From: Comamonadaceae bacterium
Lineage (GTDB): Bacteria > Pseudomonadota > Gammaproteobacteria > Burkholderiales > Burkholderiaceae_C
Assembly: GCA_947452635.1 (NCBI GenBank)
Contig: CANGEE010000002.1
Location: forward strand, 1 to 49,020
Reading direction: 5' to 3'
DNA: 49,020 nt
Shown here: positions 34,584 through 43,455 of the stretch, in pieces
How positions within the stretch are numbered: the first letter of the stretch is position 1
Layout of the letters: the number at the start of each line of letters is the position of its first letter
Position numbers and translations under genes: made by a program
The notes under the pieces: model-generated
What the model saw: the letters and a program-made list of their open reading frames with translations, nothing else
The model's database searches: none
Told to the model about the DNA's origin: nothing

Positions 34584-35916
34584 GACGAGGCTCCTTGGGT
34601 TTTTGCGTGGCTTGGGCTTCACTGGGGCTGAGTCGCTCCATCACCAGCCTGGATGGGATGGCGAAAGCCAAGCGAGGGGTTTGGGGGTTTTGGGTGAATT
34701 CGACGGCAGCACTGCGTGATTTGAAGGGGCCTGAGACCAAGGCAAACTGCGCCAACTTTTCGCCAGGCTTGTAAGTGGCCACGATGTGCGCCTCAGCCAG
34801 TTTGGGGTTGGCTTGCTGCCAGGCCGCAACGTTTTTGAAAACGGGCAAGGCCATATGTTGGACCAGATAGCTGTCCGCGGGCAATTTCTTGGCCCAGGCT
34901 TGTCCGGCGGCGGCCTCATTCGGCAGCTCATCGACCAAGTCCGCCGCAGGACGCGACACATTCTCTGTCTTAGGCGTATCAGCCTTGACGGTTTCTGCTG
35001 TTTTGGCGTCGCTGGCTTTGGTGATTTTTTTGCTGTCGGTGGTTTTGCCTTGCACCGCATTCGTGGCCGCTTGGCTGTTGGTAGGCTCGTTGCTTGCGCG
35101 GGCGAGGGGTTTGAGGAAATCGAAGGCGGAAGGATTGAGCCAGTACAAGAACCCCGTCGATGCGGCCAGCAAAGCCAAGGCAGCGCCAACCCATTTGAGG
35201 GTGCGCACCCATGAGGAACTCCCCACTGCGGCCGTTTTTGTCGCCATGCTGCGGTTGCGTTTGGCAAAGGGGTTGGTGAATTTCTTTTTCACCAAGGGCT
35301 CGGGCAAAGAGGCTGTTTCAGACGCATTCAGACGGGTCAAGAAGGCGCGCACTGCTTTTTGCTGCGCCGCCCCTTGCGCCTGCGCAATCAATTGAGCGCG
35401 TTGTTGCGCGTTGGGCAATTCAATTTCCCATCGTGTGATGTTTTTGCCAAACGCACTGAGCGAGGGTTGGGCCTGCCTGGAGGTGTCCAAAAACAAGATC
35501 AGGCGGATATTGGCCCCGGGAAAGTTGTGCACCAAGCTGGCCAGCAGTTGCAGCTCATGCTCGGGCACGGCTGAAGCGTTGTTCAACACCCAAAATTGCG
35601 TGGCTAAAATATTTTTGCGGCCTTGCATCGCCTGCGCCAAAGATTGATGGGCTAAGGCCTGATTGAAACGCCCTAACAAATCATCTGAGCTGGTGGGAAA
35701 ATAAACTTCGACTTTGCTGGTGGGCGTGAACTTGCGTAACCGGGCAATCAACAAGTTGCCGTAATGCTCCAGCGCAGCTGCATGAGAGGCCAAAATCGCA
35801 ACATTCAAACCGTCACGGGTCAAGGCGGTGACACAGCCGTCGACCAGCTCGCGGTCATCAGACTGGAAGTAAAAGTCTTCCAGTTCTGGTGCCATGGGGC
35901 GTGACAGATTGAACAT
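34573..35916 (-). CDS. DamX-like protein: degenerate ATPase, membrane segment, SPOR
   Basis: 447 residues. The N-terminal 200 residues look like a P-loop ATPase fold without a proper Walker A; AILASHAAALEHYGNLLIAR stands where GxxGxGK(S/T) would be expected. A membrane segment lies at about 236-260 (WVRTLKWVGAALALLAASTG). A low-complexity Lys/Thr/Ala linker follows. Residues about 347-430 have a SPOR-like layout (YLVQHMALPVFKNVAAWQQA, then FALVSGPFKSRSAAVEF). SPOR domains bind denuded peptidoglycan at division sites. It starts 13 bases after flhB, so it belongs to the flagellar operon. A link between cell-wall state and flagellar placement is inference. Confidence 0.74.
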   Translation of the reverse strand: MFNLSRPMAPELEDFYFQSDDRELVDGCVTALTRDGLNVAILASHAAALEHYGNLLIARLRKFTPTSKVEVYFPTSSDDLLGRFNQALAHQSLAQAMQGRKNILATQFWVLNNASAVPEHELQLLASLVHNFPGANIRLILFLDTSRQAQPSLSAFGKNITRWEIELPNAQQRAQLIAQAQGAAQQKAVRAFLTRLNASETASLPEPLVKKKFTNPFAKRNRSMATKTAAVGSSSWVRTLKWVGAALALLAASTGFLYWLNPSAFDFLKPLARASNEPTNSQAATNAVQGKTTDSKKITKASDAKTAETVKADTPKTENVSRPAADLVDELPNEAAAGQAWAKKLPADSYLVQHMALPVFKNVAAWQQANPKLAEAHIVATYKPGEKLAQFALVSGPFKSRSAAVEFTQNPQTPRLAFAIPSRLVMERLSPSEAQATQKPKEPRRDR

Positions 35917-35928
35917 GGGGTCCGCTCC

Positions 35929-37077
35929 TTAAGGGTTGATTAAACGGCCATCCGCATCGAACTGCATGTCTTTCGGCAGCTTCGGTGCAGGGCGTTGCAT
36001 AGGTTGTACACCAGGGCGGATTTGCGCCAAGTTAAACACATAAGCCAGCACTTGCGCCACTGCGTAGTACAGGGCTTCTGGAATGTTTCGATCGATGTCG
36101 GTGGTGAAGTAAATCGCCCGCGCCAAGGGGGGCGAAGCGAAAATCTCAATCCCATGCAGCTTGGCTTCCTCCCTGATTTTGGCGGCAATGTGGTCTGCCC
36201 CTTTGGCCAGCAAAATAGGCGCGCCGTCACCTGCAGGGTCGTAGGACAAGGCCACTGCAAAGTGTTCAGGGTTGGTGATCACCACGTCGGCATCTTTGAC
36301 TTTTTGGATCATCCGCGCATTGCTCATTTCGCGTTGGCGTTGTCGGATCTTGGCCTTGACCTCGGGTTTGCCTTCCATGTCCTTCATTTCGTCTTTGACC
36401 TCTTGCTTGGTCATGCGCATGCTTTTGATAAACGCGTAGCGCTGGTAGGGCGCGTCGATCAAGGCAATGAACAACAGGCACAAGGACAGCCACAGTGCAG
36501 ACTCGGCAATCAACAAGCCTGCGGCTTCCAAAGCGGGTTGCAAACTCATCTCGCCCATGTGCAGCAACTCGCCCAAATGGCGGTTGACCAAGATCCACAA
36601 GACGGTACCGATCAAGGTGACCTTGGTCATGGATTTGAGCAACTCGACCCAAGCTTTGGAGCCAAAAATCCTGGCCAATCCGGCGCCGGGATTGAGTTTG
36701 CCGAAATTAGGCAATATGCTTTTGAGTGAAAACAGGTAGCCACCGGTGGCCCCACTGGCCAAAATGGCGGCCACAGCGGTCAACAACAACAAGGGCAGAA
36801 CCAGCAGCAAGCCATCGGCCATTTGCTGACCAAATACCGTCGGCAACAGGTTGGGTGAATCCAAGGTTTTACGATCAAAGGTAAAGCCGGCAGCAAAGTG
36901 CTGAGACAAACGCGCCACCCACACGCCGCCAATCATGAACATGATCATCATGGCCGAAATGGTCACAGCCGCCGCAGGCAATTCGGTGGATCGCGCAACT
37001 TGGCCTTGATCTCGCGCTTGGCGCAGTTTGCGCGCCGTCGGCTCTTCGGTCTTTTCTGATGATTCACTGGCACTCAT
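35929..37077 (-). CDS. flhB: Flagellar export switch protein FlhB
   Basis: 382 residues. FlhB is an inner-membrane export-gate protein whose C-terminal domain cleaves itself to switch substrates. Typical stretches are EKTEEPTARKLRQARDQGQV at the N terminus, four hydrophobic segments between about 35 and 210, and DAPYQRYAFIKSMRMTKQEV before the cytoplasmic domain. The cleavage motif, normally NPTH, is NPEH here (Asn269-Pro270-Glu271-His272). Asn and Pro, the key residues for cleavage, are kept. The C-terminal domain resembles the separate flhX-like gene at 27944-28228. Confidence 0.96.
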   Translation of the reverse strand: MSASESSEKTEEPTARKLRQARDQGQVARSTELPAAAVTISAMMIMFMIGGVWVARLSQHFAAGFTFDRKTLDSPNLLPTVFGQQMADGLLLVLPLLLLTAVAAILASGATGGYLFSLKSILPNFGKLNPGAGLARIFGSKAWVELLKSMTKVTLIGTVLWILVNRHLGELLHMGEMSLQPALEAAGLLIAESALWLSLCLLFIALIDAPYQRYAFIKSMRMTKQEVKDEMKDMEGKPEVKAKIRQRQREMSNARMIQKVKDADVVITNPEHFAVALSYDPAGDGAPILLAKGADHIAAKIREEAKLHGIEIFASPPLARAIYFTTDIDRNIPEALYYAVAQVLAYVFNLAQIRPGVQPMQRPAPKLPKDMQFDADGRLINP

Positions 37078-37090
37078 GGCGTTTCATCCG

Positions 37091-37861
37091 TTAAGGCAAG
37101 CCCACCAGGCTGCGTGTTTGTGACAAGCCTTGAAGCCACATCCATTGAATGCGTGCGCCAATACTGGGTAGGCTCAAAATCATGATCATGAAGCCGGCAA
37201 TCACCATGGCCGGAAACCCGAGCGAAAAAATATTCAAACTGGGTGCTGCACGTGTGGCCACGCCCAGTCCTACGTTGATGAACAACAGTGTCACCATCAC
37301 AGGCAACGCCGTCAACAGACCCCCTAAAAAGATCATGGAGCTCCATGTCACCAGTTGGCCCCAAGCGGCTTGGCCCATCAGACTTTTGCCAATCGGCATG
37401 CTGTTGAAGCTGTCAATCACCAAGCCCAGCAGCAGCGCATGCCCACCCAGACCGACAAAAATCAGGGTGGACATGACCAATAAAAATTGCCCGATCACAG
37501 GCACGTTACCCACGTTGGGGTCAATCATGGTGGCCATCGACAGACCCACGGCATTGGACACGGATTGGCCAGCCACCAAAATGGCCGCCGTCACAACTTG
37601 CAAGATCAAACCCATGACCAAGCCGATCGCCAGTTGATTGAAAATTTCCAGCAACCCCAATGGCGACAGAGGGTCGATGGTGGGCCAATCGTGCAAAGGG
37701 TAGACCAGCCAGGTCAAGGTCAGGGCCAATAAAATGCGAATGCGCAGCGACAGCGCCCGCAATGAAAAAACCGGCGCTGCAAGCAACAGGGCCGAAATGC
37801 GCAGCATGGGCCACAGCAGCGTGTAAAAACGCTCGAGAAGTTCGGTGGCGGCAAAGTTCAT
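37091..37861 (-). CDS. fliR: Flagellar export gate protein FliR
   Basis: 256 residues, normal length. FliR joins FliP and FliQ in the core export gate. Hydrophobic segments alternate along the whole protein. Conserved regions include LRISALLLAAPVFSLRALSL near residue 20 and VFNIAGQ-region equivalents such as LFINVGLGVATRAAPSLNIF near 180. It is encoded between fliQ and flhB, as usual. Confidence 0.95.
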   Translation of the reverse strand: MNFAATELLERFYTLLWPMLRISALLLAAPVFSLRALSLRIRILLALTLTWLVYPLHDWPTIDPLSPLGLLEIFNQLAIGLVMGLILQVVTAAILVAGQSVSNAVGLSMATMIDPNVGNVPVIGQFLLVMSTLIFVGLGGHALLLGLVIDSFNSMPIGKSLMGQAAWGQLVTWSSMIFLGGLLTALPVMVTLLFINVGLGVATRAAPSLNIFSLGFPAMVIAGFMIMILSLPSIGARIQWMWLQGLSQTRSLVGLP

Positions 37862-37888
37862 GGCTTGCGTCTTTGGGGGGCAACCCGC

Positions 37889-38158
37889 TCAAGTGAATAA
37901 GCCAGGAATGCGCTGAAAGATGCTGCGGGTGTAGTCCACCAAGGTGGTCAATTGCCAACTGCCAATCACCGCCAAAGTCAGTGCCAACGCGGCCAATTTG
38001 GGGATGAAGCTCAAGGTCATTTCGTTGATGGACGTGGCCGCTTGCAAAATGCCGATCACCAGACCGACCACCAAGGAAACGCCCAACAGCGGTGCTGAAA
38101 TCAGCACCGTCATCCACAGGGCCTGTCGCCCCAAGTCCACGACCGCAGAGGTATCCAT
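37889..38158 (-). CDS. fliQ: Flagellar export gate protein FliQ
   Basis: 89 residues, the usual size. Two hydrophobic segments are present (ALWMTVLISAPLLGVSLVVG and LALTLAVIGSWQLTTLVDYT). The central loop with GILQAATSINEMTLSFIPKL is the conserved FliQ signature. It is encoded between fliP and fliR. Confidence 0.96.
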   Translation of the reverse strand: MDTSAVVDLGRQALWMTVLISAPLLGVSLVVGLVIGILQAATSINEMTLSFIPKLAALALTLAVIGSWQLTTLVDYTRSIFQRIPGLFT

Positions 38159-38175
38159 GTTCAGTTCCCCAAAGT

Positions 38176-38919
38176 TCAGGTGACAAAACTGGCGGCCAAG
38201 GACCCCAGGATCAGGCTCCAGCCGTCGACCAAGACAAACAACATCAATTTGAAAGGCATTGAAATCATCATGGGCGAGAGCATCATCATGCCCATCGACA
38301 TCAGCACGCTGGCGACAATCAGGTCAATCACAACGAAGGGGATGTAGATCAAAAAGCCAATGGTGAACGCGCTTTTCAGCTCCGACGTGATGAACGCGGG
38401 CACCAAGGTGGTGAAGGGCACATTGTCTGGGCTGATGGCATCGGCCTTGCGTGCCATTTGCATGAAGAGGGCAATGTCATCTTCGCGCGTTTGCTTCATC
38501 ATGAAGCCGCGCAACGGCGCTTCAGCGGCGGCCAGCGCTTTGTCAAAGGACATGCCTTTTTCCATGTAAGGCACCAACGCATTGACATACACATCGTTGA
38601 GCACCGGGCTCATGATGAACAGGGTCAAAAACAGGGCCAAGCCTACCAGCACGGTGTTGGGGGGTGTTTGCCCGGTGCCCAGGGCTTGGCGCAAAATCGA
38701 CAACACGATGATCACGCGGGTGAAAGCGGTCATCATCAACACCAAGGACGGCAGCAGCGTCAGCGACGTCATCAGCGCCAGCAACTGCAGCGTCAAACTG
38801 TATTGCGTCCCCCCTTTGCCGCCGGTGACATTCACCAGTGGCATGCCTTGTGACAGCGCCGCCAAGGGCAGAGCCAACAAGGCGAAAGCAGCCAGCCACA
38901 ATGTCAGTTTACGCGGCAT
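38176..38919 (-). CDS. fliP: Flagellar export gate protein FliP
   Basis: 247 residues. FliP forms the pore of the export gate. The ATG at 38919 has an AGAGG site upstream; a TTG two codons earlier is less likely. A cleavable signal is present (LWLAAFALLALPLAALSQG), as is known for FliP. Conserved segments are LPSLVLMMTAFTRVIIVLSI, LRQALGTGQTPPNTVLVGLA and the C-terminal DLIVASVLMSMGMMMLSPMM. It overlaps the end of fliO by 11 bases. Confidence 0.97.
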   Translation of the reverse strand: MPRKLTLWLAAFALLALPLAALSQGMPLVNVTGGKGGTQYSLTLQLLALMTSLTLLPSLVLMMTAFTRVIIVLSILRQALGTGQTPPNTVLVGLALFLTLFIMSPVLNDVYVNALVPYMEKGMSFDKALAAAEAPLRGFMMKQTREDDIALFMQMARKADAISPDNVPFTTLVPAFITSELKSAFTIGFLIYIPFVVIDLIVASVLMSMGMMMLSPMMISMPFKLMLFVLVDGWSLILGSLAASFVT

Positions 38920-39217
38920 GGTCAACCTCTTGCCGGTTGCTTGCAGGGTTCACTTGCCACTGGCCCAAGGTGTTGATTTGGGTGGGGGTGATGCTGATCA
39001 AAATTTCGTGTTCGTCGACACGCACCAAGGCTATTTTTTGGCGTGTACCCACGCCCAGTGTTTCAAGCATTTGCAAGCGACGGCCGGGTTGACCTGAGGT
39101 CAACATCTTGGTTTGCACGCGCTTGAGGCTCCACAGCACCGCCATCAGCAGTGCGATCACGAGGGCCATGCTGCCCAGCATGCGCAGCACTTCCATGGCA
39201 GTCAGGCCAGCATTCAT
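38909..39217 (-). CDS. fliO: Flagellar export gate assembly protein FliO
   Basis: 102 residues. FliO helps FliP assemble. There is one hydrophobic segment near the N terminus (LGSMALVIALLMAVLWSL), then a short cytoplasmic part with RRLQMLETLGVGTRQKIALV, the typical FliO pattern. It lies between fliN and fliP. Confidence 0.92.
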   Translation of the reverse strand: MNAGLTAMEVLRMLGSMALVIALLMAVLWSLKRVQTKMLTSGQPGRRLQMLETLGVGTRQKIALVRVDEHEILISITPTQINTLGQWQVNPASNRQEVDHAA

Positions 39218-39225
39218 TCACAGGC

Positions 39226-39525
39226 TCACAAATTCTTCATGCGTTCAGAAGCGGGGGCGACGCGGGTCAAGCGAATGCCGTAGCGTTCATTGACCAAAAC
39301 GATTTCACCTTGCGCCACCACGGTGTTGTTCACCAACAAGTCCAGCGGTTCGCCCGCAATGCGGTCGAGTTCGACCACGCTGCCTTGTGACAAGCGCATC
39401 AGGTCGCGAATTTTGATCATGGCGCGGCCCACCTCAATCGATAAAGTGACGGTGATGTTTTGCAGCACGTCGGCATTGATTTGTCCGGACGCGTCGTCTG
39501 TCGCGGTATCGTGTGTGTCGCTCAT
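39226..39525 (-). CDS. fliN: Flagellar motor switch protein FliN
   Basis: 99 residues from the ATG at 39525, which has AGGA upstream; a longer in-frame version of 116 residues is less likely. The SpoA domain is clear: VTLSIEVGRAMIKIRDLMRL, then GSVVELDRIAGEPLDLLVN and EIVLVNERYGIRLTRV. FliN forms the lower part of the C-ring with FliM. It is encoded 19 bases after fliM. Confidence 0.96.
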   Translation of the reverse strand: MSDTHDTATDDASGQINADVLQNITVTLSIEVGRAMIKIRDLMRLSQGSVVELDRIAGEPLDLLVNNTVVAQGEIVLVNERYGIRLTRVAPASERMKNL

Positions 39526-39544
39526 GGTCGTTGTCCTGTGGGGT

Positions 39545-40531
39545 TCATTGCACGTCGGGGATGATGGCCCGCTCAATTTGTACAGCGGTTTGGGTACCTA
39601 AAGTGCCCACCTGGGCTTCAAAAGCCGGGATGCCGTTGATCAAAAGTTTGGCGTTGTCCGGTTTCTTGAAATACAGCAAATCGCCGGCTTGCATGTTTTC
39701 GATCTCGCCAAAAGAAGACTCGATGGCGCCCAGCAAAACCCGCATTTCCACCGCTGCGTTGTCCACCGCGATGGCCAGATCTTCATGCCATTGTTTTTCA
39801 GAGTCTTCGTTGCCATCGCTGGTTTGAGCGCGGTTGCGCAGCAGTTCACGGGCAGGCTTGAGGGAAGCGTAGGGATAGACCAAGTCGATGAAACCGTTGG
39901 CGTTGTTGCCCTCGGAGTCAAAGCGAGTCAGGATGACCAGGTCGTTCTCATCGGCAATTTGCGCGAACTGAGGGTTGATCTCTTGGCTCACCACCTCAAA
40001 GTCCAGCTCCATGACGGGGCCCCAGGCTTCTTTCAGCGAGCGAAAAAAGACATCCAAAATCATCTTGATGATGCGCAGCTCGGTCGGGGTGAATAAACGC
40101 CCAGAAGGCAATTGACCCACGCCACGGCCAAAGCCACCAAAAAAGCTGTCGAGCGAGCTGAACACGACCGTCGGGTCGATCACCACCAAAGAGTTGCCGC
40201 GCAAGGGGTTCATGCGCACGGTGTTGACCGACAGTGGGGGTTTGAGTGTTTTGAGGTAGTCCCCAAAACGCACGATCTCGACCCGTTTGGGGTTGATGCG
40301 CGGGGTGGTGCGCAGCATTTCCAGCAAACCCAATCGAAACGTGCGAATGAACCGCTCGTTGATCATGTCAATCGAGGTGATGTTCACACCCAGACTGGAG
40401 TCTTCGCTGGCCAGGTCGTGTTTTTTCACCCGCGCCGTGGTGTTGAAACCCGTATCGACCGGAATCGAGCCGTCCGTCACGCCTTCGGTCAGGACGTTCA
40501 GTTCGTCTTGGGTCAGCAGTGAAGAGGCCAT
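39545..40531 (-). CDS. fliM: Flagellar motor switch protein FliM
   Basis: 328 residues, normal length. FliM is the C-ring protein that binds phosphorylated CheY. The N-terminal CheY-binding stretch is SSLLTQDELNVLTEG, and the middle domain carries GGFGRGVGQLPSGRLFTP and FTPTELRIIKMILDVFFRSL. The C-terminal SpoA region includes LLYFKKPDNAKLLINGIPAF. Confidence 0.97.
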   Translation of the reverse strand: MASSLLTQDELNVLTEGVTDGSIPVDTGFNTTARVKKHDLASEDSSLGVNITSIDMINERFIRTFRLGLLEMLRTTPRINPKRVEIVRFGDYLKTLKPPLSVNTVRMNPLRGNSLVVIDPTVVFSSLDSFFGGFGRGVGQLPSGRLFTPTELRIIKMILDVFFRSLKEAWGPVMELDFEVVSQEINPQFAQIADENDLVILTRFDSEGNNANGFIDLVYPYASLKPARELLRNRAQTSDGNEDSEKQWHEDLAIAVDNAAVEMRVLLGAIESSFGEIENMQAGDLLYFKKPDNAKLLINGIPAFEAQVGTLGTQTAVQIERAIIPDVQ

Positions 40532-40565
40532 GGCGTGGGTTGCGATCGGGGTGTCACAAGGTGCA

Positions 40566-41288
40566 TCACTGCACGATGAAATTGGTGAAGTAAACGTCTT
40601 CGATACCGCCGAAGTCTTCGTACTTCTCCAGCAAGGTGTTCATCGTGTCACGGATTTTTTGCGCCAGTTCTTTGCGAAACTCAGGTTTCACCAGATCGGC
40701 ATCGGTGGTCATGCGCATCGTGTCCATGATGGCTGAACGCAAAGCGAAGTCGTGCTTTTTGACGTTTTCAAACACCCGATCGTCATAGTGGGTCATGATG
40801 GCCAGCTGCACCGACATGACTTTCTTGGAACCACTGACGTTGACCAAGAATTCACGCTCCACTTGCATGTAGGTGTATTCGAAGCGCGTCAACTCAGGTG
40901 AGTTCTTCGCGACTTTGCCGGGCGGGCCTTTGGGGCAATCCGCCTTGGGTTTTTCGTCTTTGGCCCCATGCTCAGCAGGTTTGGCGTGTGGGTCAGGCTT
41001 GGCGTGAGGGTCGGGTTTGGCGTGCGGGTCGGCTTTTTCGCCATGCGCGTCGCCGCCTTTTTCTTTTTTCTGCGGCAAACAGTCTTCTTTGGCCGCGCCA
41101 TGGCCTTCGGCCGCGGCTTCCAACTCTTCAGGCGTGGGCGGTTTGGGGTTGAACGCGCCTGACAAGAACAAGGTGGCCACCACGGTGGCTGCGACCAACA
41201 CCAACAAGGCGACCACGCCAAGGACGATCATGATGATCGGCTTCTTCGATTTCTTCGGTTCGACTTCCGCTGGGACTTCTTCAGCCAT
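40566..41288 (-). CDS. fliL: FliL with His-rich periplasmic insertion
   Basis: 240 residues, longer than the 150-180 typical of FliL, which surrounds the stators. A membrane segment lies at about 17-43 (PIIMIVLGVVALLVLVAATV). Between it and the conserved C-terminal domain (LVNVSGSKKVMSVQLAIMTH, ending GGIEDVYFTNFIVQ) is an insertion at about 60-127 with the repeat DPHAKP three times, several further His residues and Cys at about 70 and 118. This could bind metal or be a flexible spacer (inference). The main domain looks intact. Confidence 0.94.
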   Translation of the reverse strand: MAEEVPAEVEPKKSKKPIIMIVLGVVALLVLVAATVVATLFLSGAFNPKPPTPEELEAAAEGHGAAKEDCLPQKKEKGGDAHGEKADPHAKPDPHAKPDPHAKPAEHGAKDEKPKADCPKGPPGKVAKNSPELTRFEYTYMQVEREFLVNVSGSKKVMSVQLAIMTHYDDRVFENVKKHDFALRSAIMDTMRMTTDADLVKPEFRKELAQKIRDTMNTLLEKYEDFGGIEDVYFTNFIVQ

Positions 41289-41351
41289 GGGACACCTCTT
41301 GTTTAGTCATCGTCAAACAATCTGCCACCTCGCCTCCACAGGCCTAGGTGC

Positions 41352-43313
41352 TCAAGCCAGGACGTCAAATCCGTCCGTGCTTCGTTTTGGTTGGGAAGCG
41401 GGCGAAACCCCAATTTCAGCCTGCGCTGATTTTGGCGTGTTGATGACGTCCGTGCGATCCCTTTGGGGTGTCGGATTTCCGTCAGATTGACGACCCGCGT
41501 CACTGTTCACCCAGACAGAAGCAACTGCCATGCCTGATTGTGACAAGGTCTCTTTGAGCTTGGGCATGCTTTGCACCATGAGCTCGCGTGTCAGGGGGTT
41601 TTCTGAGCGGAACATGGCGTCTAAGCCTTTGGCATGCATGTCCAATTCCACATCAATACGGCCCAAATTGGCGGGGTTCAGGCGCATTTGCAGTTTCCAT
41701 TCACCCCGCGCAATTTGACTTTGCAGCCGCTCGGCCATGGCCTGACCCAAACGATCGGCCAGTTGCTGGTAATGTTCCTGGCGCAGGGTTTGCGCCATGC
41801 CAGGTGTCGGGGCTGCGCTGGGCAGTGGCGGGCTGATCTGGGGTGTGCGTGCGGTTTCACTGCCCTGCGTCGACCAACCGCTGTCAGTGGAACCCACCGC
41901 GAGCGCGTCTTCGCTGTCGGCGGCCAGTGGGCTGGTCAAGTCCAGGGCCACGGCGCGGATGGGGGCGCCCAAGGTGGTGGCGGTCAAAGCGCCCCAGGCC
42001 GAGGTCATGGCCGTGCCGCTCATTTGCGTGAGTTGTTGCGTCACCAGGGCCCAAGCGGGCACCAGGCGGATACGCATCGCGTCTTGGGGCAATGGCTGAG
42101 CAGGGGCCAACAGGTCCAGCGCCTCGGTCGCGCCGGTTGAGGCCGTCGCCTCGGCTTTGGCGGATCCTTGCAAGTCCAGGGGCAGCGCGGGAACCGCGGC
42201 TGCTGTCAAAACGGGTGCTGGCGACACGGGTGCGGGTGTCACGCCAGGCAGGTTGACCGGCGCTAATGAAAGCGGCGGTACAGAAGTGGCTGTGAAAGCC
42301 GTGGGCGATGTCAAGACGGGTGCTGGCGACACGGGTGCGGGTGTCACGCCAGGCAGGTTGACCGGCGCTAATGTAAGCGGCAGTAAAGAAGGGGCTGTGA
42401 AAGCCGTGGGCGATGTCAAGACGGGTGCTGGCGACACGGGTGCGGGTGTCACGCCAGGCAGGTTGACCGGCGCTAATGTAAGGGGCAGTACAGCAGTGGC
42501 TGTCAAAGCCGAGGGCGATGACAATGCAGAGGTCAGTCCCGTTGCGCTCCCCAAGCCATTGCCGGTGGGCATCTGGCTCACGCCAGCGTCAGGTCCCTGG
42601 CTGGGCGAGGTGCCGAAGTTGCCCAGCGCCACAGGACTCAGTGGCACAGCGTTGGCCATGGCGGCCCAATCCATCATGGTGGCGGAGGGTGTTTCCGACG
42701 TGACCAAGATGGCTGAAGGCAAGGTGGGGCCGCTGGTCCGCGCCGAAGGGGCGGTCGCGGCGTTTTTCAGACCACTGATTTGCATCGAAATTTCGGCCGA
42801 CAACTGACTGGCCAGCCAAGCCAAATCGGATGGCGCCGCCGGCGTCGCAGCGGTGGTCGCCGGGTCGAGGCCTGAGGGGATGATGGTCAGTGCAGCTGCC
42901 GCGTCGCTTTTAACTTGCGTTGGCGCCGCCATTTCGCCAAACAGGGCCTTGACAGCGGCCTCGTCCAAGCCTTGGGCCCTTGCAAAAGCGCTCAAGCTGC
43001 TGGGGTCGGGCAACGCGTTGCTGGTGGTGATCAGGCTGAGTTGCTCACCCAAGACCTCGGTTTTCAGATCCCCAGTTTCGGTGACGGTTGTCTCCGTTGC
43101 AGCGGCAACATCTTGCCGCTCGTGCGTGGGCAACAAGCCGCGCATCAGTCCGGCAAAAATGCGGCCGTTGGGGGTGTTTGCGACGCGACCTGGGTCACCG
43201 GACAACTCGACCCCGTTGGCGGTCTGCGCAGCACTGGCGGCCGTGGCCGAGGCATGCGTTGCAGGCGCTGGCGCGGGCGTTGCAGAAGCTGAAAACATCA
43301 AAGTGGCATCCAT
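41352..43313 (-). CDS. fliK: Hook-length control protein FliK
   Basis: 653 residues, long for FliK (about 400 in enterobacteria). FliK measures the hook and triggers the FlhB switch. The conserved C-terminal core is present at about 535-630: QLADRLGQAMAERLQSQIAR, then LQMRLNPANLGRIDVELDMH and MVQSMPKLKETLSQSGMAVA. The middle carries a three-copy 35-residue Pro/Val-rich repeat (LAPVNLPGVTPAPVSPAPVL). The long disordered N-terminal part is the expected molecular-ruler region. It starts the fliK-flhB operon and is divergent from flhA. Confidence 0.94.
   Translation of the reverse strand: MDATLMFSASATPAPAPATHASATAASAAQTANGVELSGDPGRVANTPNGRIFAGLMRGLLPTHERQDVAAATETTVTETGDLKTEVLGEQLSLITTSNALPDPSSLSAFARAQGLDEAAVKALFGEMAAPTQVKSDAAAALTIIPSGLDPATTAATPAAPSDLAWLASQLSAEISMQISGLKNAATAPSARTSGPTLPSAILVTSETPSATMMDWAAMANAVPLSPVALGNFGTSPSQGPDAGVSQMPTGNGLGSATGLTSALSSPSALTATAVLPLTLAPVNLPGVTPAPVSPAPVLTSPTAFTAPSLLPLTLAPVNLPGVTPAPVSPAPVLTSPTAFTATSVPPLSLAPVNLPGVTPAPVSPAPVLTAAAVPALPLDLQGSAKAEATASTGATEALDLLAPAQPLPQDAMRIRLVPAWALVTQQLTQMSGTAMTSAWGALTATTLGAPIRAVALDLTSPLAADSEDALAVGSTDSGWSTQGSETARTPQISPPLPSAAPTPGMAQTLRQEHYQQLADRLGQAMAERLQSQIARGEWKLQMRLNPANLGRIDVELDMHAKGLDAMFRSENPLTRELMVQSMPKLKETLSQSGMAVASVWVNSDAGRQSDGNPTPQRDRTDVINTPKSAQAEIGVSPASQPKRSTDGFDVLA
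42207..42521 (-). repeat. 105-bp tandem repeat in fliK, three copies
   Basis: Three copies of a 105-base unit (35 codons) lie head to tail, with equivalent points at 42211, 42316 and 42421. The first two are nearly identical; the last one diverges at its end. The unit encodes the Pro/Val-rich stretch of the FliK ruler region. Confidence 0.92.
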
Positions 43314-43455
43314 GGCGTGTCCGTGGGTTAAAGCGTTTTCGGATCTGAAAAACTGCAGATGTCAGAGATGTAGCAAAAACCGTGACCGGACAGGCCTTGC
43401 CACTGACGCCATCGCACAGGACGGGTGGGGTGGACTTCGGTGTCGGATTTCACAG

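Noticed and set aside
43375-43400. A sigma-54 promoter for fliK on the minus strand (GGTCACGGTTTTTGC).
   Set aside because: The distance between GG and GC is 11 instead of 10 bases and the -24 block is poor. The fliK operon promoter therefore remains unidentified.
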